64,000 nt of DNA from Ascaphus truei (Eukaryota; Chordata; Amphibia; Anura; Ascaphidae): NCBI GenBank assembly GCA_036426205.1, contig CM071574.1:17516440-17580439 (forward strand), read 5' to 3'. Each line of letters opens with the position of its first letter. The stretch's first letter is position 1. The notes under the pieces are model-generated. The model made no database searches, had not been told where the DNA came from, and saw only the letters and a program-made list of their open reading frames with translations. The position numbers were made by a program, and so were the translations under genes. Positions 11,274 to 23,542 of this stretch are shown in pieces.

Positions 11274-11810
11274 TGTGGGAGCCTGGAGAGAGGAGAGAGT
11301 GGAGAGAGTGTCAGAGTCTTCCTAGACATCCTGCTCCTAGCCACAGTTCCTTTCTCTGTCCATCGGGTGTGCTGCTGTGTTCGTTCTGCGGTTCCTCTGT
11401 CTGTCTGTCTCTTTGTTGCTCCTGTCCTCTGTCCTTATAGTTTCCTGTTTCTTGTACCTCTCTTACCTTTGTTTTGTGTCCAGACTCATTTGGCCCATGC
11501 TTCTGCTTCTGTCCCTGATCTGTTTATGTTCCTGTTTTGAGTCCTGTTCATATTAAAGGCCCTTGCTATTGAACTAGATTGCCCCAGTCTGTTCCCTGCT
11601 AGCAAGTCCCAGTCTTGTTCCTGCTCCCTAGTCTCAGTTCCTGCTCCCCTGCCCTGCTCCTGCCTTCCTGTTGCTGACACTGCCTGTGACCACGACGATC
11701 CTGCTTGCTGCCTGCCAACGAACCCTGCTTGCGACCCCAACAATTCTTGCATGCTCCCCACTGTTCCGGCCACCGAGGTCCTAACCGCTCCAGGAGTCTC
11801 CCCCTTGACA
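11274..11810 (+). repeat. Pyrimidine-rich LTR-like block
   Basis: Runs from TGTGGGAGCC to CCCTTGACA (TG...CA), with a CT-rich body of CTGCTCC/CCTGCC units typical of many amphibian LTRs. No target duplication was found, so this is tentative. Confidence 0.3.
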
Positions 11811-11849
11811 GAGAGGGAGGAAACGGAGGTGAGAGAGAAAGACTCCTCA

Positions 11850-11930
11850 TTTATTAGCTCAATGTTTCAGCCCATACATACAAGAGCTCTTGAAAATTTA
11901 TTTATGGGCCAAAATGTTGAGCTAGTAAAT
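11850..11930. repeat. Short inverted-repeat element
   Basis: ATTTATTAGCTCAATGTTT...GCCCATA and TATGGGCCAAAATGTTGAGC form a roughly 30-bp imperfect stem with a short loop. Possibly a very small MITE. Confidence 0.5.
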
Positions 11931-11974
11931 CCAACTTTTGTGCAATGTGGAGTGCCTGCCCTTCTTTGACTGCC

Positions 11975-12291
11975 TGCAGGGGGCGCGCGGTTTACAGAGG
12001 CCTCGCGCTTCACAGAGGCCCTGCGCTTCCCGAAGGCACTTAAATTAAGTGCCGGGGGAGCTGCATGGCCTCTGTAAACCTTTACTTATCTTGGCTCCAC
12101 ACGCGTCACCATGGCAACGCGGTGTCAAATGACGCAGTGAGGTCATGTGATGTCACATTGCTATGGCAACGTGACATCATGACGCCAGAGCCAAGGTGTG
12201 GGGGTGAGGGGGGTGAGGGGGGTGAGGGGGGCGCGGGGGTGAGGTGACCGCCGGCAGGGGTCACAGGGAAAAAAGTTTGCGCTCCCCTGCT
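11975..12291. mobile_element. hAT-type MITE, same family as 44474-44753, left end truncated
   Basis: Shares with the 44-kb copy the ordered blocks CAGAGGCC, GCACTTAAATTAAGTGC, GGCCTCTGTAA and TCAAATGACGC...GTCATGTGATGT, and ends AAAAGTTTGCGCTCCCCTG. The left terminal inverted repeat is not intact. A GGTGAGGGG minisatellite with quadruplex potential lies at 12196-12245. Confidence 0.55.
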
Positions 12292-12692
12292 CTAGCACAA
12301 TAGAAACTGAAACTAACCCTGCATTTATAATTCAAACCCTAAGATTATGTGCATTCTAACAATACTATACTAGTAACTGCAAAGGGCTTATACTGTATAT
12401 ATCAGTCAATAACTCCCAGTTTTTTTTTTAACACACGTAACGGTTGGTCGTTTATATAGTTTTGACCATCTGACTGTCTTTACTTGCTCTACCAGTATAT
12501 ATAAAATAATATACAGTATGCATGAAATATATAAAATTAATTATGTTAATCAACCAGTTGCAGTTCTGTTACCATCCTTAAGTTACCTGTGGTGTACATA
12601 AGTAACTATATAGGTAACCAGAGTTGGTATGCTGCCATAGGACACATCTCTACCAGTATATTAGGTAATCACTTGAAGTAGGGTTAACATCC

Positions 12693-12985
12693 TTGGGCGG
12701 CGCTTATAGTGCTGGCGACGCGACCGATGTCAGCCATCGCCACACCAAAAGTTGTCATTTGGTTTGAAGTGACTGTAGCCAGCGACATCACCAAAGGGGA
12801 CGGTCTCTGATTGGTTTAGAGACAGTCACATGTCGCGACTGTCTCTAAAAGCGGCTTCCAAATTTTCAGACGCGATGTCGCTCCGTCACTGTCGCACTTA
12901 CTATAAGTGCTGGCGACGGAATCAATTGATTTGTTTTGGAGTGACGTCACATCGACGTCGCAAGGCACTATAAGCGCAGCTTTAG
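12693..12985. mobile_element. MITE with GGCGCTTATAGTG ends
   Basis: GCGGCGCTTATAGTG at the left and CACTATAAGCGCAGC at the right are inverted repeats, and internal blocks (GCTGGCGACG, ACTATAAGTGCTGGCGACG) repeat the terminal motif. CpG-rich compared with the flanking intron. Superfamily not assigned. Confidence 0.6.
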
Positions 12986-14267
12986 TTGGGTACTTGAGTA
13001 ACTATATTGATGATCAGGAAGTCCATTCCCTTCAGACAAGGTCATCAATGTTCTACTGTCTTGGTCTCTTATGATATCAAGTGCAGGTCTCTTAAACTGT
13101 GTGTTATCTACAGATGACATGGAACTGTGACTGAGAAATCAAATAAAACAAATTAGCACACAGTCTGAGGGGAAATAATTTGTTCATGTACCTGAGTCTT
13201 CATTTAATAAATCTGAGCAGAGTCCAAAAAGGGCAGCCATGAGTTCTGACACCATGCAGCAGCTTGCATGCAACCATATTATTATCATCATCATCATTAT
13301 TTTTGCTAAATAGTTTACAAATGGAGTACATATGAACAAGGGAGAAAAAACAGCAGAGATTACATGACAATATAATTTTTTCTCATGAAATGTAATTTTT
13401 TTCCATTATTCAAATCCAAATTTGGATTTTTGGCACCATGAAAACCAGAACACGGAAAATTATAGAAATAAAACCAAATCACAAGTTGAATTACACATCT
13501 CTACTTTGTAAGTTCTTACTTTAAGGCTTATCATTAAAGAATGTTTACCAACAGAACATAAAAGGTAGAATTAAAAACATAACATGTTTAATTTTTCATC
13601 AGTGTTTGTGGTCAGCATAGCATTGGCTTTATAATTACATTTATAAAGTCTTGTCCATTTAGTTCAATTTAACAATAACAATGATTAGAAAGAGACCTTA
13701 GCAGGCATTTGTAGCTAGACACCGTCAATATACCTCAACCTCAATTGATTTAATCAAATCACCCTAGTGTAAAAACATGTCTCAGTAAGTACTGTAGACT
13801 GTGAAACAAGAGAGCTTTGTGCAATATCTCTAAAAAGTTAATACATACAGTAAGATTAAAGCTGACAGTTTGTCCATGGAGTCATCCTTTGTTTGAGACA
13901 ATTTGATTAGGGTTATCCCAAATTGCATGAAACTAAAAAATAACTATCAGTGTAACAGGGCAGAAGAATTGACATTAATGCAAAGGAAAGTAATTGTTAC
14001 TATTCCAAAAATAGAAGTTCACATGGGACACCAATATCACTTTGTAACCTGACTTGCATGACCATGAATGTACTGTATCTACCCTTATGGAGACAATTGT
14101 GCATGGCAGCAAAAACTAACCTCTGTAATATTCTGAATATATACAAGGTAGCAGTCAGACTTACGTCAACCAATACTCAGTGTTCAAATATTTAAAAGTC
14201 TCAACATTGAAATAGGTAATCCAAGTATGTGATTTTGTTTGCAAATATTTTTCTTTTTAACATATAA
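12986..14267. other. Intronic sequence without recognised features
   Basis: AT-rich with a short ATC/ATT microsatellite near 13278-13305. Nothing else recognised. Confidence 0.5.
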
Positions 14268-14551
14268 TTGAAGCAGGGGGTATCCAGAGCTGAACCCTAT
14301 TCATTTCAGCTCTGGGACACCCTGCTTCTGGAAATACAGACCTCTTTAGGAGGTGCTGAAAGCTGCTCCACTCAGCTAGCAGGGAACACAAAATGGCCAC
14401 TTTTCAAACCTCCCTGCGGGCCAATAGGAAGTCTTTGGCTTTAAACTTTGCAGAGATACCAGCACCCCCTTTGGAGGTGTGTATCTCAGGAAGCAGGGAG
14501 TCTCCAGAGCTGAAATTACTGGGGTTCAGCTCAGGAGACTCCCTGCTTCAA
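14268..14551. mobile_element. MITE with a hairpin at each end
   Basis: The element runs from TTGAAGCAGGG to CCCTGCTTCAA. Each end is itself an inverted repeat: about 14269-14328 (GAAGCAGGG...CCAGAGCTGAA / TTCAGCTCTGG...CCCTGCTTC) and about 14490-14550 with the same plan. It therefore carries four related arms, a double-hairpin layout. Confidence 0.65.
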
Positions 14552-17009
14552 ACCGATGTTAAAAAAAATAATTAATAAAAAAAGCTCATTCATTTCTCCT
14601 TTAATTGATGTTCTGAAACAGATGCTCACATATTTTTCAATTGAGGGCAGTCAGCAAGCCCCTCCTTTGTTTGTTTCATTACACATCTCTTCTTGAAGGG
14701 CGAACCCTAAAGATTATTTTGGGTGACCTGCCATTACAAATCGATTTAATCATGGGCAGCCTTGCGAGATTTAGTCAATAAGTAATGGTAGCTTTTCAAA
14801 CCTCCCAGCTATATGCACAAATGGCACAGTTTTGGAAATGTAAACAGATTTTTTTTTTAACAATATCAATAATGATAACAATGGTGTTCTACGCACTGTA
14901 GCCATTTAAATTATATCAATTTTGGGTAAGTATTCCAATTTTTGATTTGTACTAGAAAACCCAGAGTAGAAAAAACTAGGGTGTAGAGACATGCTGGTGG
15001 TCATTTATGAGAACATTTAAATAAAAAAAAGTGTTTCAAATTAAACATACTACAGTATATGTGAAATTGTAAGGAAAGAGCATCATGATGGAAATTAATT
15101 AAAATATAGAAGCAGCAGCATCTTAATTCTTTTGTTGACAAAATAGCATCAACTACCACTTAAAAGAAAAGGTGTTTACCATTTCCTAGGCTATAATAAT
15201 ATAAATAAACAGAATGAAAAGGGCCACGGTAACATGAAACTATATTCACTGACAATAAAATACCTAGTAGTAAATTATATATACTGTGAAGTGGCTGTAT
15301 GGGACGTTTTTGGATGAAAATCCCCATTGAAGTCTACAGTATGGGCTGTTCGTGGTCGAAAATCCCCATTCAGCCACTTTGGACTTTATAGAATTTACCC
15401 CTTATTCTCTTGGCATATTTGTCCTTTAATTCTTTTTAATTCAGTGATACTGTTTTTAAAACTGAACTTTTATTTGTTATAAAATTTACAAGTCAATTGC
15501 AGACAAGATAATGGCGCAGCTTCTTAAAATGTTGCCAAGCTATAGCACACAGTGTAGGCCATTCCCTGCAATGGGCCTTAGGATGTGCTAAGATTGTTGC
15601 ACCATTTAGGAAATCTAGGTTAATATCCCTTATGTGTCCATGTCAGTGACTTACTTGTCACATTTAATTTAGCCCAATTCAAAGCAGTTAGCCCTGACAT
15701 GCATTCCATAGTTGCTATCTTACTATACATGCATTAAACCTATTTTTACAATCGTAATATCCATATCAGCTACATATTTGAAGTGCCATACATGCCAGAA
15801 CACTATACGTTCAGCAATTATCCCAATCAATGTTTTCTGAACTCACAGACTTCTCTTCACTTAACATCCCCCTAAAATATTAGGTATCTTATCCATGTTT
15901 TAGCCATATATAAAATAATAAAGTATACATTTTTGTTGGACAAGGACATACAATTGTATGAATATTGGAAATGTGGCTTGTTGTAATTGTCATGTTTTAA
16001 ATTCATTTTTTTCTAGATTCCAGGTACAAATTGCACATGCATGGACAGAGGATAAATGAGTAAGCGGATGCACAGTTACATAACATTTAGCCTTTCAGCC
16101 ATGACAAAAGCCAGCAGTCTTTATTGAACTGCAAAGCACACTGTACCTCATGAGAGGTACGCAGCTAATCTTTTTAATTTAATATTTGTCAAAGTGGCGC
16201 ATCTCTCAGCAATGAAATTAGTCCTAACAAATAAAACAGGTTATGTGTGCTAGAAACTGCATAAAAATCAGCAATTGTATGTTTTTCATGTAGCCACTAA
16301 TATTTTTTTTTTAAAATGTGGTCCTATATTGAAATGCGAATCACCTAAGACATCTAAAGAGAAATCCTGGCACATAACAGATGCAAATGGTGTAATGAAA
16401 CATAAAAAGCACAGTGATGTTAAATATATATATTCCATACTAATGTATTTCATTATGTGACAGGGAAAATTGGCTTGGAAAATACATATAGTTCCTCTAC
16501 AACAGGTATTTCTTCCACACCGAGTATTCAAATGGAAGATAAATTGACGACTGACAAAAATAGCAAACATTCGTGATAAATAGTTCAAAGGTAAATTGAA
16601 TTCAAATGAAGAGACCTGTTGGGGATAATTATTTGGATGCCGGAGCTAGATAGGATTAAAAGAGATATTCATTTACTGCCAAAATTATACAAGTACATAA
16701 TTCATTATGCTATATTTAAGTCTTGCCATGCTGATTGCAGAGATTCTATTTTTTCTTTTTTTATGTTGCAATTTATAGATTAATTTGTAGATTTTTTTTG
16801 GCGACTTTCACATTGGATGGCTTCAGCTGTAGCATTTGTTTTTGCAGCCCACTCACAATGAAAAAATGCTCTAGCAGTTTATTAATGTTAAACAAGAAAA
16901 ATATGCAACAAGCTTTTATGGTTGCAAATGTTTAAATACATTGGCTCTAAGCAAATGGGAACAGAATTAGTATGTATCTCATTTATGGGGCACAAATACA
17001 TTCAAAAAG
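14552..17009. other. Intronic sequence, mostly unassigned
   Basis: A small inverted pair (AAGTGGCTG...ATGGG / CCCCATTCAGCCACTT) lies at about 15286-15377. Otherwise AT-rich with no recognised genes. Confidence 0.45.
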
Positions 17010-17240
17010 CTGTCCATGTCAAGAATAATAGTTCTTCCCAAACCAGGAAGGAATCTGGAAATTGTCGGCACATACTGGCCTATTTCAGTTTTTTCATCAA
17101 AAATTATGGCACGTAGGCTAGTCACAACAATGCCTAATCTCATTTCAAAAGAACAAACAGGTTTCAGCAAAAATAGACATCCGGCAATAGACATCAGAGC
17201 AGCTTTAGCCACAGTAATAACTAGTGAACAGATGGCGCTA
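17010..17240 (+). pseudogene. L1-like ORF2 fragment: start of the reverse transcriptase domain
   Basis: The plus-strand translation reads IIVLPKPGRN, then YWPISVFSSKIMARRL, then LISKEQTGF. This is the RT motif order of L1-clade LINEs: V-PKPG, then YRPIS, then K-LA-RL, then QTGF. It stops at about 17240, long before the catalytic FADD-type box, where unrelated repeat begins. More of the same reading orientation (ORF2 C-terminal part) appears at 18599, so the two are probably one old copy interrupted by later insertions. Confidence 0.7.
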
Positions 17241-18598
17241 AATTAAAAGGTGCAATATAAATGTGTGATATATACCAAATATAAGTGTGTCAAAATAGTG
17301 GGGGGAAAAACAGTTACAACTATAAATCAATTATCTCATAAAAATGTATATCTAACAACATAAATTTGTGCAATCGGTGAAAAAATACACATATATTGTG
17401 GCTATTCGTGAAGAATAATGTCCAGAAATAACACATGTTAAAACGGGCTAAAAATTGACAGATGATATATACAGTACAGTAGAGGTGTATAATAGTAATT
17501 TCTCTGTTAAATACTGAATTGCAATAGTCACTGGTTCCAAAATTAGCACCACTAGGATTCCAGGGATCCTTGCAGCTCCTTACGGTTTGACTTATATCCC
17601 AAGATACCTAATAAAATAGAAAAAGAGAAATTAATGCTCCCATCACATAGTACGTTTTATAAAAAAAATTGTCACAGTTTAAAAATGGAGCTTTTACAAT
17701 CACAATAATTAAACACTTGAAGGCTTATAAAGGAGACCAAACAACTTGACATTGTGATGCTTGATCTATGACGAGTGAGCCCAAACGCCAACCTTGGTAT
17801 TAGATTGTCGACCGCGTGTAGAGCCGCAAACGCATCTCATTGAAGTGGATGGTTCACCCTCTCAGCATGTAATATTAGTCCGTGTGTGATGTCATTAGTC
17901 TCCATATGCAAGTAAACCTTCGCATATCAATGCTAATAGCAACTTCACAGGAGGAAGAATAGGTACAGAAAGAAACGGAGAATTTATGTAAAGAAATGAC
18001 AACAGACTAGGGAGAAGGGTAGGGTGACCATATTTGTCTCTGCAAAAACCAGGACAAATGTCACGCATGCGGGACTGGCAAGCTCCGACCGCGCATGCAC
18101 AGTCAACAAGTGCCGATCGCGCATGCACGGCCAACGGGATTGAAACACAGAGACAACGCCCTAAAATTCGATACAGAGCCCTAAAAAGGGACATCTGGTC
18201 ACCCTAGAGAAGGGAAGTGAGATTCACCAGAAATTGGATTTTAGACATGGATACTTTCTCAAATATCAAGCAAGATCAACAAATGACGGGAGAGACAAAT
18301 TTTAAATATTTATTACATATGCCATTATAAAAAACACCCAAACATTATAAACTCAATCCTTTGCTAATAAATACATGCAAGGTCTGGCAGCAAACAAGAC
18401 ATATTGTGAAAATAAATACAAGTCATTACATCTACCTCTGAGCGGTAATCCGGATTTTCAGGAGGGAAAGGCAGATACTGTAACTCCTTCCTTCAATGGG
18501 AATAAAGGGGAATAAAAACACTTACAAGATATAATCACTGTTGTTACAGGAGAAATACACCCTTAACGAAAAAATAAATATCCAATAAACAGTTCTTT
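17241..18598. repeat. Unclassified insertion splitting the old L1 copy
   Basis: AT-rich sequence beginning AAAAGGTGCAATATAAATG separates two collinear L1 ORF2 fragments. It contains the short hAT MITE at 18020-18206. The style resembles the repeat at 49331-49708, but I could not align them. Some of it may be diverged L1. Confidence 0.35.
18020..18206. mobile_element. hAT MITE, 187 bp
   Basis: Perfect 11-bp terminal inverted repeats TAGGGTGACCA / TGGTCACCCTA, flanked by a perfect 8-bp duplication GAGAAGGG (18012-18019 and 18207-18214). The 8-bp duplication and TAGGG-type ends are diagnostic of hAT. The interior has three GCGCATGCAC-like repeats and no coding capacity. Confidence 0.85.
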
Positions 18599-19000
18599 AT
18601 GTACTTACAAGCAAGGCATTACATCAATGAGGTTCTTAGAGAAAATCCATTGAATGTTTTATTTGTATTTAATAGCCTCAAAACTCTGGGATCTTCCATC
18701 TCTTACTTTTACAATCTCTGCTGCACAGAGATAAACTATAGATCTAGCAAAGGTGGGATCCAGGCATGGTTTGGAAAATTCACAGACATAATTATTCTAA
18801 TGGGATTGTAACATAGATTAAGGAATTCTCCATCCACACAGGTCCATGAGATGCTGTATAAACTATTACATTATACTTATATCATACCATCTATTAGATT
18901 TAATATGGGCCTCAGCCCAGTTATTAAATACTTAAAATGTGACTCTAAAAGCACAATAATATTTCAGAGGTTTTGTTGTACTTCTGAGATTACATAAATG
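18599..19000 (+). pseudogene. L1-like ORF2 fragment: C-terminal region
   Basis: The frame YLQARHYINEV...SSISYFYNLC...GIQAWFGKFTDI aligns by pattern with the same region of the fuller LINE in this window at 38881-39100 (YLQLRAFYDKF...GLISEMYKEV...YRTRWERDLGE). A further in-frame stretch (HEMLYKLLHYTYIIP) matches the NTYKVLIRWYLTP segment. Stops and substitutions show a long-dead copy. Confidence 0.55.
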
Positions 19001-19149
19001 TAACCGCGCCATACTTCTCTAGGTTAATTAAAACATATACTAGGGTGGGAACTCGAGTCGTACTCCCCAGTATGTACGTAATCCTAATCAATGGGTGGAG
19101 AGCCTGGCTGGCGTGAGACAATATAACAAGACACATATTCAAATAGCAA

Positions 19150-19770
19150 TTCAGTTCAACCTCGTTATAGCGCGATCCGCTACAACGCAGATCTGCTTAT
19201 AACCTGGTGTGAGCAAAGCTCCCGTTTAAAAAAAAATGTAAATGTTAATTTTTTTTAGGGGGGGGGCAAACTTGCACACACACACACAGTCTCCCTGGGC
19301 TGCATCGTGCGGCCACCAGTGTGCACCGCATGAGCTGGGCCCAGCGGAGCAAGGACATGGTGGCGGGAGAGGGGCGGGGTGACAAGCCTGAGGCGGACCC
19401 GCGACGCCGCAATCCCAAACCCTGCTCCTCTCTGAGCGGGGGCTGCAAGGGGAGCCCCGGTAACCTCAGTGCGCGCACGTGGGCTGACCTTGTCTGCTGC
19501 TGCTGTTACCAAGTACAGGGACATGGTAACCAATGATGACACGCTGTGTGTGGCCCAACTGTGCTCCATGCGCAGCTTCCACTGCCGGGCGTGCTGCGAT
19601 GCCAGGCTCAGGGAGAGCTGGGGAGTTATCCCAGCTCCCTCCCTCCGGCGGACATGGAGTCACTGATCGCGGCGGCCATTTATTTAAAAAAAAATTATCG
19701 CGATCCCGGTTATAACGTGGTCGGATCGGGTGGACCCCGAGGACTGCGTTATAACAGTGTTCAGCAGTAT
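19150..19770. mobile_element. MITE with CpG-rich core
   Basis: Left TCAACCTCGTTATAGCGCGA and right TGCGTTATAACAGTGTTCA are imperfect inverted repeats, and further GTTATAAC blocks sit inside each arm (19200 and 19708). The core (19250-19660) is GC- and CpG-rich. It has open frames on both strands with unrelated products, which argues against a gene. Confidence 0.5.
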
Positions 19771-19916
19771 TTTGTATTCATGTAACAACCCAATGATCCC
19801 ATTTACTGTAGATCTCAGTTGTGAGGATCTTATATACTGTACCACTTATGACAATTTAACACAACAAATGTGTGTATGGTTGCCCTACTGTCCCTCAGTC
19901 CCTTTCTCAGTCCAAG

Positions 19917-20301
19917 TGGCCCAGTACTTATCAAGATGGCCCATGTAGGTGCCGGCACAGCGTTGGAGCTCGTTTTGACTACTACAGGGTTTATTATATA
20001 GGTCTTGGCTACATTTTCTGGACTATAGGGTATTCACCTTGGCTTTCAATATTTCCAACGCAATATAGGAAGTCAAACTGGGAACTTCAGCACACTGGAC
20101 AAGGCCCCAAAAATTTCTGCGACCTGGCCCAGTACTTTTGAAGAGGTCCCATGTAGGTACCGGCACAGCATTAGAGCTTGTTTTGACCACTACAAGGTTT
20201 ATTACATAGGTCTTGGGTAAATCTTCTGGCCTAGTCTAGGCTATCAACATTGGCTTTTCAGCACCCTGGACAAGGCCCCAAAATGTTCTGCGACCTGACA
20301 T
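19917..20301. repeat. Two-unit tandem repeat, about 200 bp
   Basis: Both units contain, in order, TGGCCCAGTACTT, GGCACAGC(G/A)TT, GTTTATTA(T/C)ATAGGTCTTG, and GGACAAGGCCCCAAAA. Unit 1 is about 19917-20124, unit 2 about 20125-20301. Confidence 0.7.
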
Positions 20302-21224
20302 TAGGTGCTTAAGCACCCGACGCCAGTTATAGCTGGAGCCAAAAAAAATGTGTGTTAAGTCCCACCTTAATGTCAACGGCCTGCTGTGGACACACCTATC
20401 TTGCATATCATTAACTCTAATGGCCCTTAAAGTTTTAGCAAAGAGATGGACCTTAACGCATCTTTAGTGAGCTTTGAAGATAGTCGTTAGCACTTAATGA
20501 GACGTTAAATTAAGTTAACATCTCGTTAAGTCAATAAAGGAGCTTTGTTGATCTGCCCCATTGGGAGCAAAGTGTTTGTTTTGCACAAATACCATCCAAA
20601 TGTGCCATTATAGATTGCTGTATTTTAAAATGATGTTAAACGAGAACCACATGTACATACATCAATATATATCTATACATATCTATGCCTGCTGAAGTAA
20701 AGACATCCAGCTTACTGCATAACAAAATCCTTGAATATGTTTACTGTAATGTAATATAAATTGAATGTTTCTAACCAAGAGGTGAAGCTTTTATGAATGC
20801 TACAGACAGTAATGCTCCTAGGATCTTCTTAACAATGATGTATGTTCTTTGGTATGTCCATGTATTCCTCAGCATGCATCAATGTGTACAGTAAGTCAAG
20901 CTGTAGTATCATTCATGTATCGCTCATGTGTAGCCTCTTCAAATGTTGTTATGAATTTCTACTAGAATGAACAAAGAATAACATTTCCTTATCTATCTCA
21001 CCAGACATCTAAAAAGGCAAACATTTGTATTTATTTCTAATGGAACCCGTGTAGCATATAGTGTTGACCTCAATCTGGTCTAGTGTTCTTTATACTGTAA
21101 CAATACTATTGGATTTAATTAAGCTCATTGAATAGTTATAACAGTATTTAAAGTACATGATAGGAGGTGTGTAAGAATCAGTATATGATTTTTTATTTAA
21201 TAAAGGTTTAGCTGGAGCCATAAA
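20302..21224. other. Intronic sequence without recognised features
   Basis: AT-rich. A stretch around 20440-20545 is rich in TTAACG/CGTTAA motifs, possibly a small foldback relic. No gene seen. Confidence 0.4.
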
Positions 21225-22690
21225 AATATATATTTTTTATAACTCAAATTTTATTGAAGTTTTTCATCATGTAACAATACATAGTTTCATATTCATATGC
21301 ATCACATGTGTTATACATAAAATCGATTTGTTAGAAAGAGAGAATCGGAACATAAATCAGGAGGGGTGGGGCGGGAGACCACCCGTCTGCCTCTCCATCT
21401 TCCAATCCAAGTTTCCCCTCTTCCAAAGTTCAAGAGTATATCTCCCACGTGGCCAACCTCTCTGCTCTCTACTTAGAGTTCTACTTTAGATGTTTTCCTG
21501 CTAATACTTGTCCATTTTGGGTCAGCAGAGAACGCGTTTCCGAAACTATCACAGCAAAATTGTTGTACCATCCACCCCTGGGATGTCCGTTTGTGCTGGC
21601 CATATAATCCAGAGCTTTAGAAATGTAGCAACAGTATCATTAACCAAACTCACTAGCTTTTCCATCTTGCATACAAACCAAATTCTATTTCTGATTGCAG
21701 GAATAGTTGGAATTTCTGATTGTTACCATATTGCTGTGATTGCACACCTCGTCGCTGTTGCGAAGTGCGGATCTAGTATACTTTGTATTCTTGAGATCCC
21801 CTCTACTGGCCTGTTTAGTAGTAACAGCCAGGGGTCTTATGGGATTATGATGCCCCAAATCCTCTGGAGCCAATCTTTAATTTGCTCCCAAATGGGGAGT
21901 ATCCGAGGGCAGGACCACAGCAAATGTAGGAGATCTGCCTCACCTCCACATTGCTTTGGACACAATGGGGAGTATCCTGGCACGAATTTAGATAATTTCA
22001 GCGGGATGAGTTACCACATCATTAAAACTTTATACACGTTCTCCCTTAACGTCGAACATATAGAGCTCTTAGCCACGACTATAACTATTTCTCTCAATTC
22101 CTCTTCCTCTAGGGTTTCCCCTAGGTCCTGTTCCCATTGTGTCATATAGTTCAGTGTCTTTGAGTATGCTACCCCAAACAGACCACCTCTCCGTATAGCC
22201 GAGAAATGAGTCCCCTAGTTTCTGTTTTTAATATACAGAGATTTTCAAAATTTGGCAAAATTTATTGTAGAATGCTCAGATTTGTAGGAATCTAAAAAAA
22301 ATCTGTATGTGGAATGTCATTTTCAGACTTAATTTGTTCGAATATTTTGATGCTATTTCTACCCTCGAGATCCTTAAATCGGAAAAAACTTTGTTTCCAA
22401 ATTAGAAAATCTCTGCTGTTGAGACCTGGAGCGAAATCTGGATTACCGTATATGGGGGTCATTAATTAATTTTTTGTCGTCAGTGAGCACCTAAATTTAG
22501 TCTCCTCCCAAATTGCAAGGGAATTGGTCATTGAGGACAGCGGTTCTTTAATGGATTGATGAATCCGTTTTGGGGTCCAAAACAGGTTGTGCAGTTCCTG
22601 TGGGGCACATATTTCTGTCTCCAATTCCAGCCATCTTTTTAGACTCAGATCTGTGTGCCATTGTGATATTTGACACAATTAGACTGCTTT
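21225..22690 (-). pseudogene. 5'-truncated L1-like LINE, ORF2 C-terminal end
   Basis: The minus-strand frame at 22678-22466 reads SQWHTDLSLKRWLELETEICAPQELHNLFW, nearly the same pattern as IQWHTHPSLRRWVELEAACCAPVALQNLIW in the LINE at 34675-40108. Downstream on the minus strand the CPKQC...LLHMLW-type cysteine/histidine region corresponds to about 21970-21900, and the copy ends in an AATAAAATTTG...TATAAAAAA tail near 21260-21225. The open plus-strand frame at 21508-22149 is the antisense of this copy. The 5' boundary near 22690 is approximate and no target duplication was identified. Confidence 0.7.
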
Positions 22691-23154
22691 GTAATAGGAT
22701 AACAAGCAAGGTACCGCCAGCCCCCAGCCATAAAAGATTTAACGCAATTCAGCATCTTGTGGAATACAATCAGAAAGACGTGTGCAATGATCAGTTCTAC
22801 CACACCTATGTACGAAGCATCAAAAGTGTATTTTTTGGAGCAAAATTGGTGCTAATCAGAGTCAATTGTGAGCGCCTACAGTATGGTTATCGTGGTTATC
22901 ATTGGACTACATCCCCACGAGTCTTAGCACCCACAAGTATTCTTTAATAAGCTATTTTGAGCGCACATATGCATTTATAAATACAGATGTACTGTAGCCA
23001 GACTAAGATTCCCAGCCTGGTAGCCTGGCTACACCTGTAAGCTGTACCTATTTTCTACTATTTCCTGACATTAGCAATGAAAGCAACACATGTTTAGGTG
23101 TGGCCCAGGCAAACAATCCATGGGGTTATACTGTATTTACTAAGCAGTGCTTTT
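22691..23154. other. Intronic sequence without recognised features
   Basis: No gene or repeat boundary recognised. Confidence 0.45.
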
Positions 23155-23542
23155 TAGAGATGGGCACATTTTTTTGCTAATTTGGATCCGCAGTGGATTG
23201 GCTGGTTCCTTTGGTCCGCGGATTTCAGCGGATCAATTTTTTAAAAAGGGTGATTCGCGCTTTGTGGATTTTTTATTATTACCAATACACTCCGTGGATT
23301 CCGCAACCCGTGGTCGGATTTGTAGAATCCAGTCCACGCATTCAGCAATGCGGTGGCGGATTCTTAAGAGTGGAACTATGTAACAAATCTGTCCATGGGT
23401 TGAATCCAATGGCGATTTTGATGAATCCGCGTGGATTGAAACTGCCCAAATCCGTTTGCAAATTTTACACAGCAAAATGGAGTTTGGTGGTAACATCAGC
23501 AAAAATTTGGGAAACCGATTTGGGCAGATTCGCCCGTCTCTT
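23155..23542 (+). mobile_element. MITE with AGAGATGGGC ends, copy 1
   Basis: Inverted ends AGAGATGGGC (left) and GCCCGTCTCT (right). The interior is built of GGATTCRYGGATT-like words. A second copy lies in opposite orientation at 43781-44150; both share TTGGATCYGC, AGAATCCAGTCCA and GGCGGATTCTTAA. Superfamily not assigned. Confidence 0.6.

Noticed and set aside
21508..22149. 213-residue open frame on the plus strand
   Set aside because: It is antisense to a minus-strand L1-like ORF2 remnant recognised by its SQWHTDLSLKRW pattern and cysteine region; no independent protein features.
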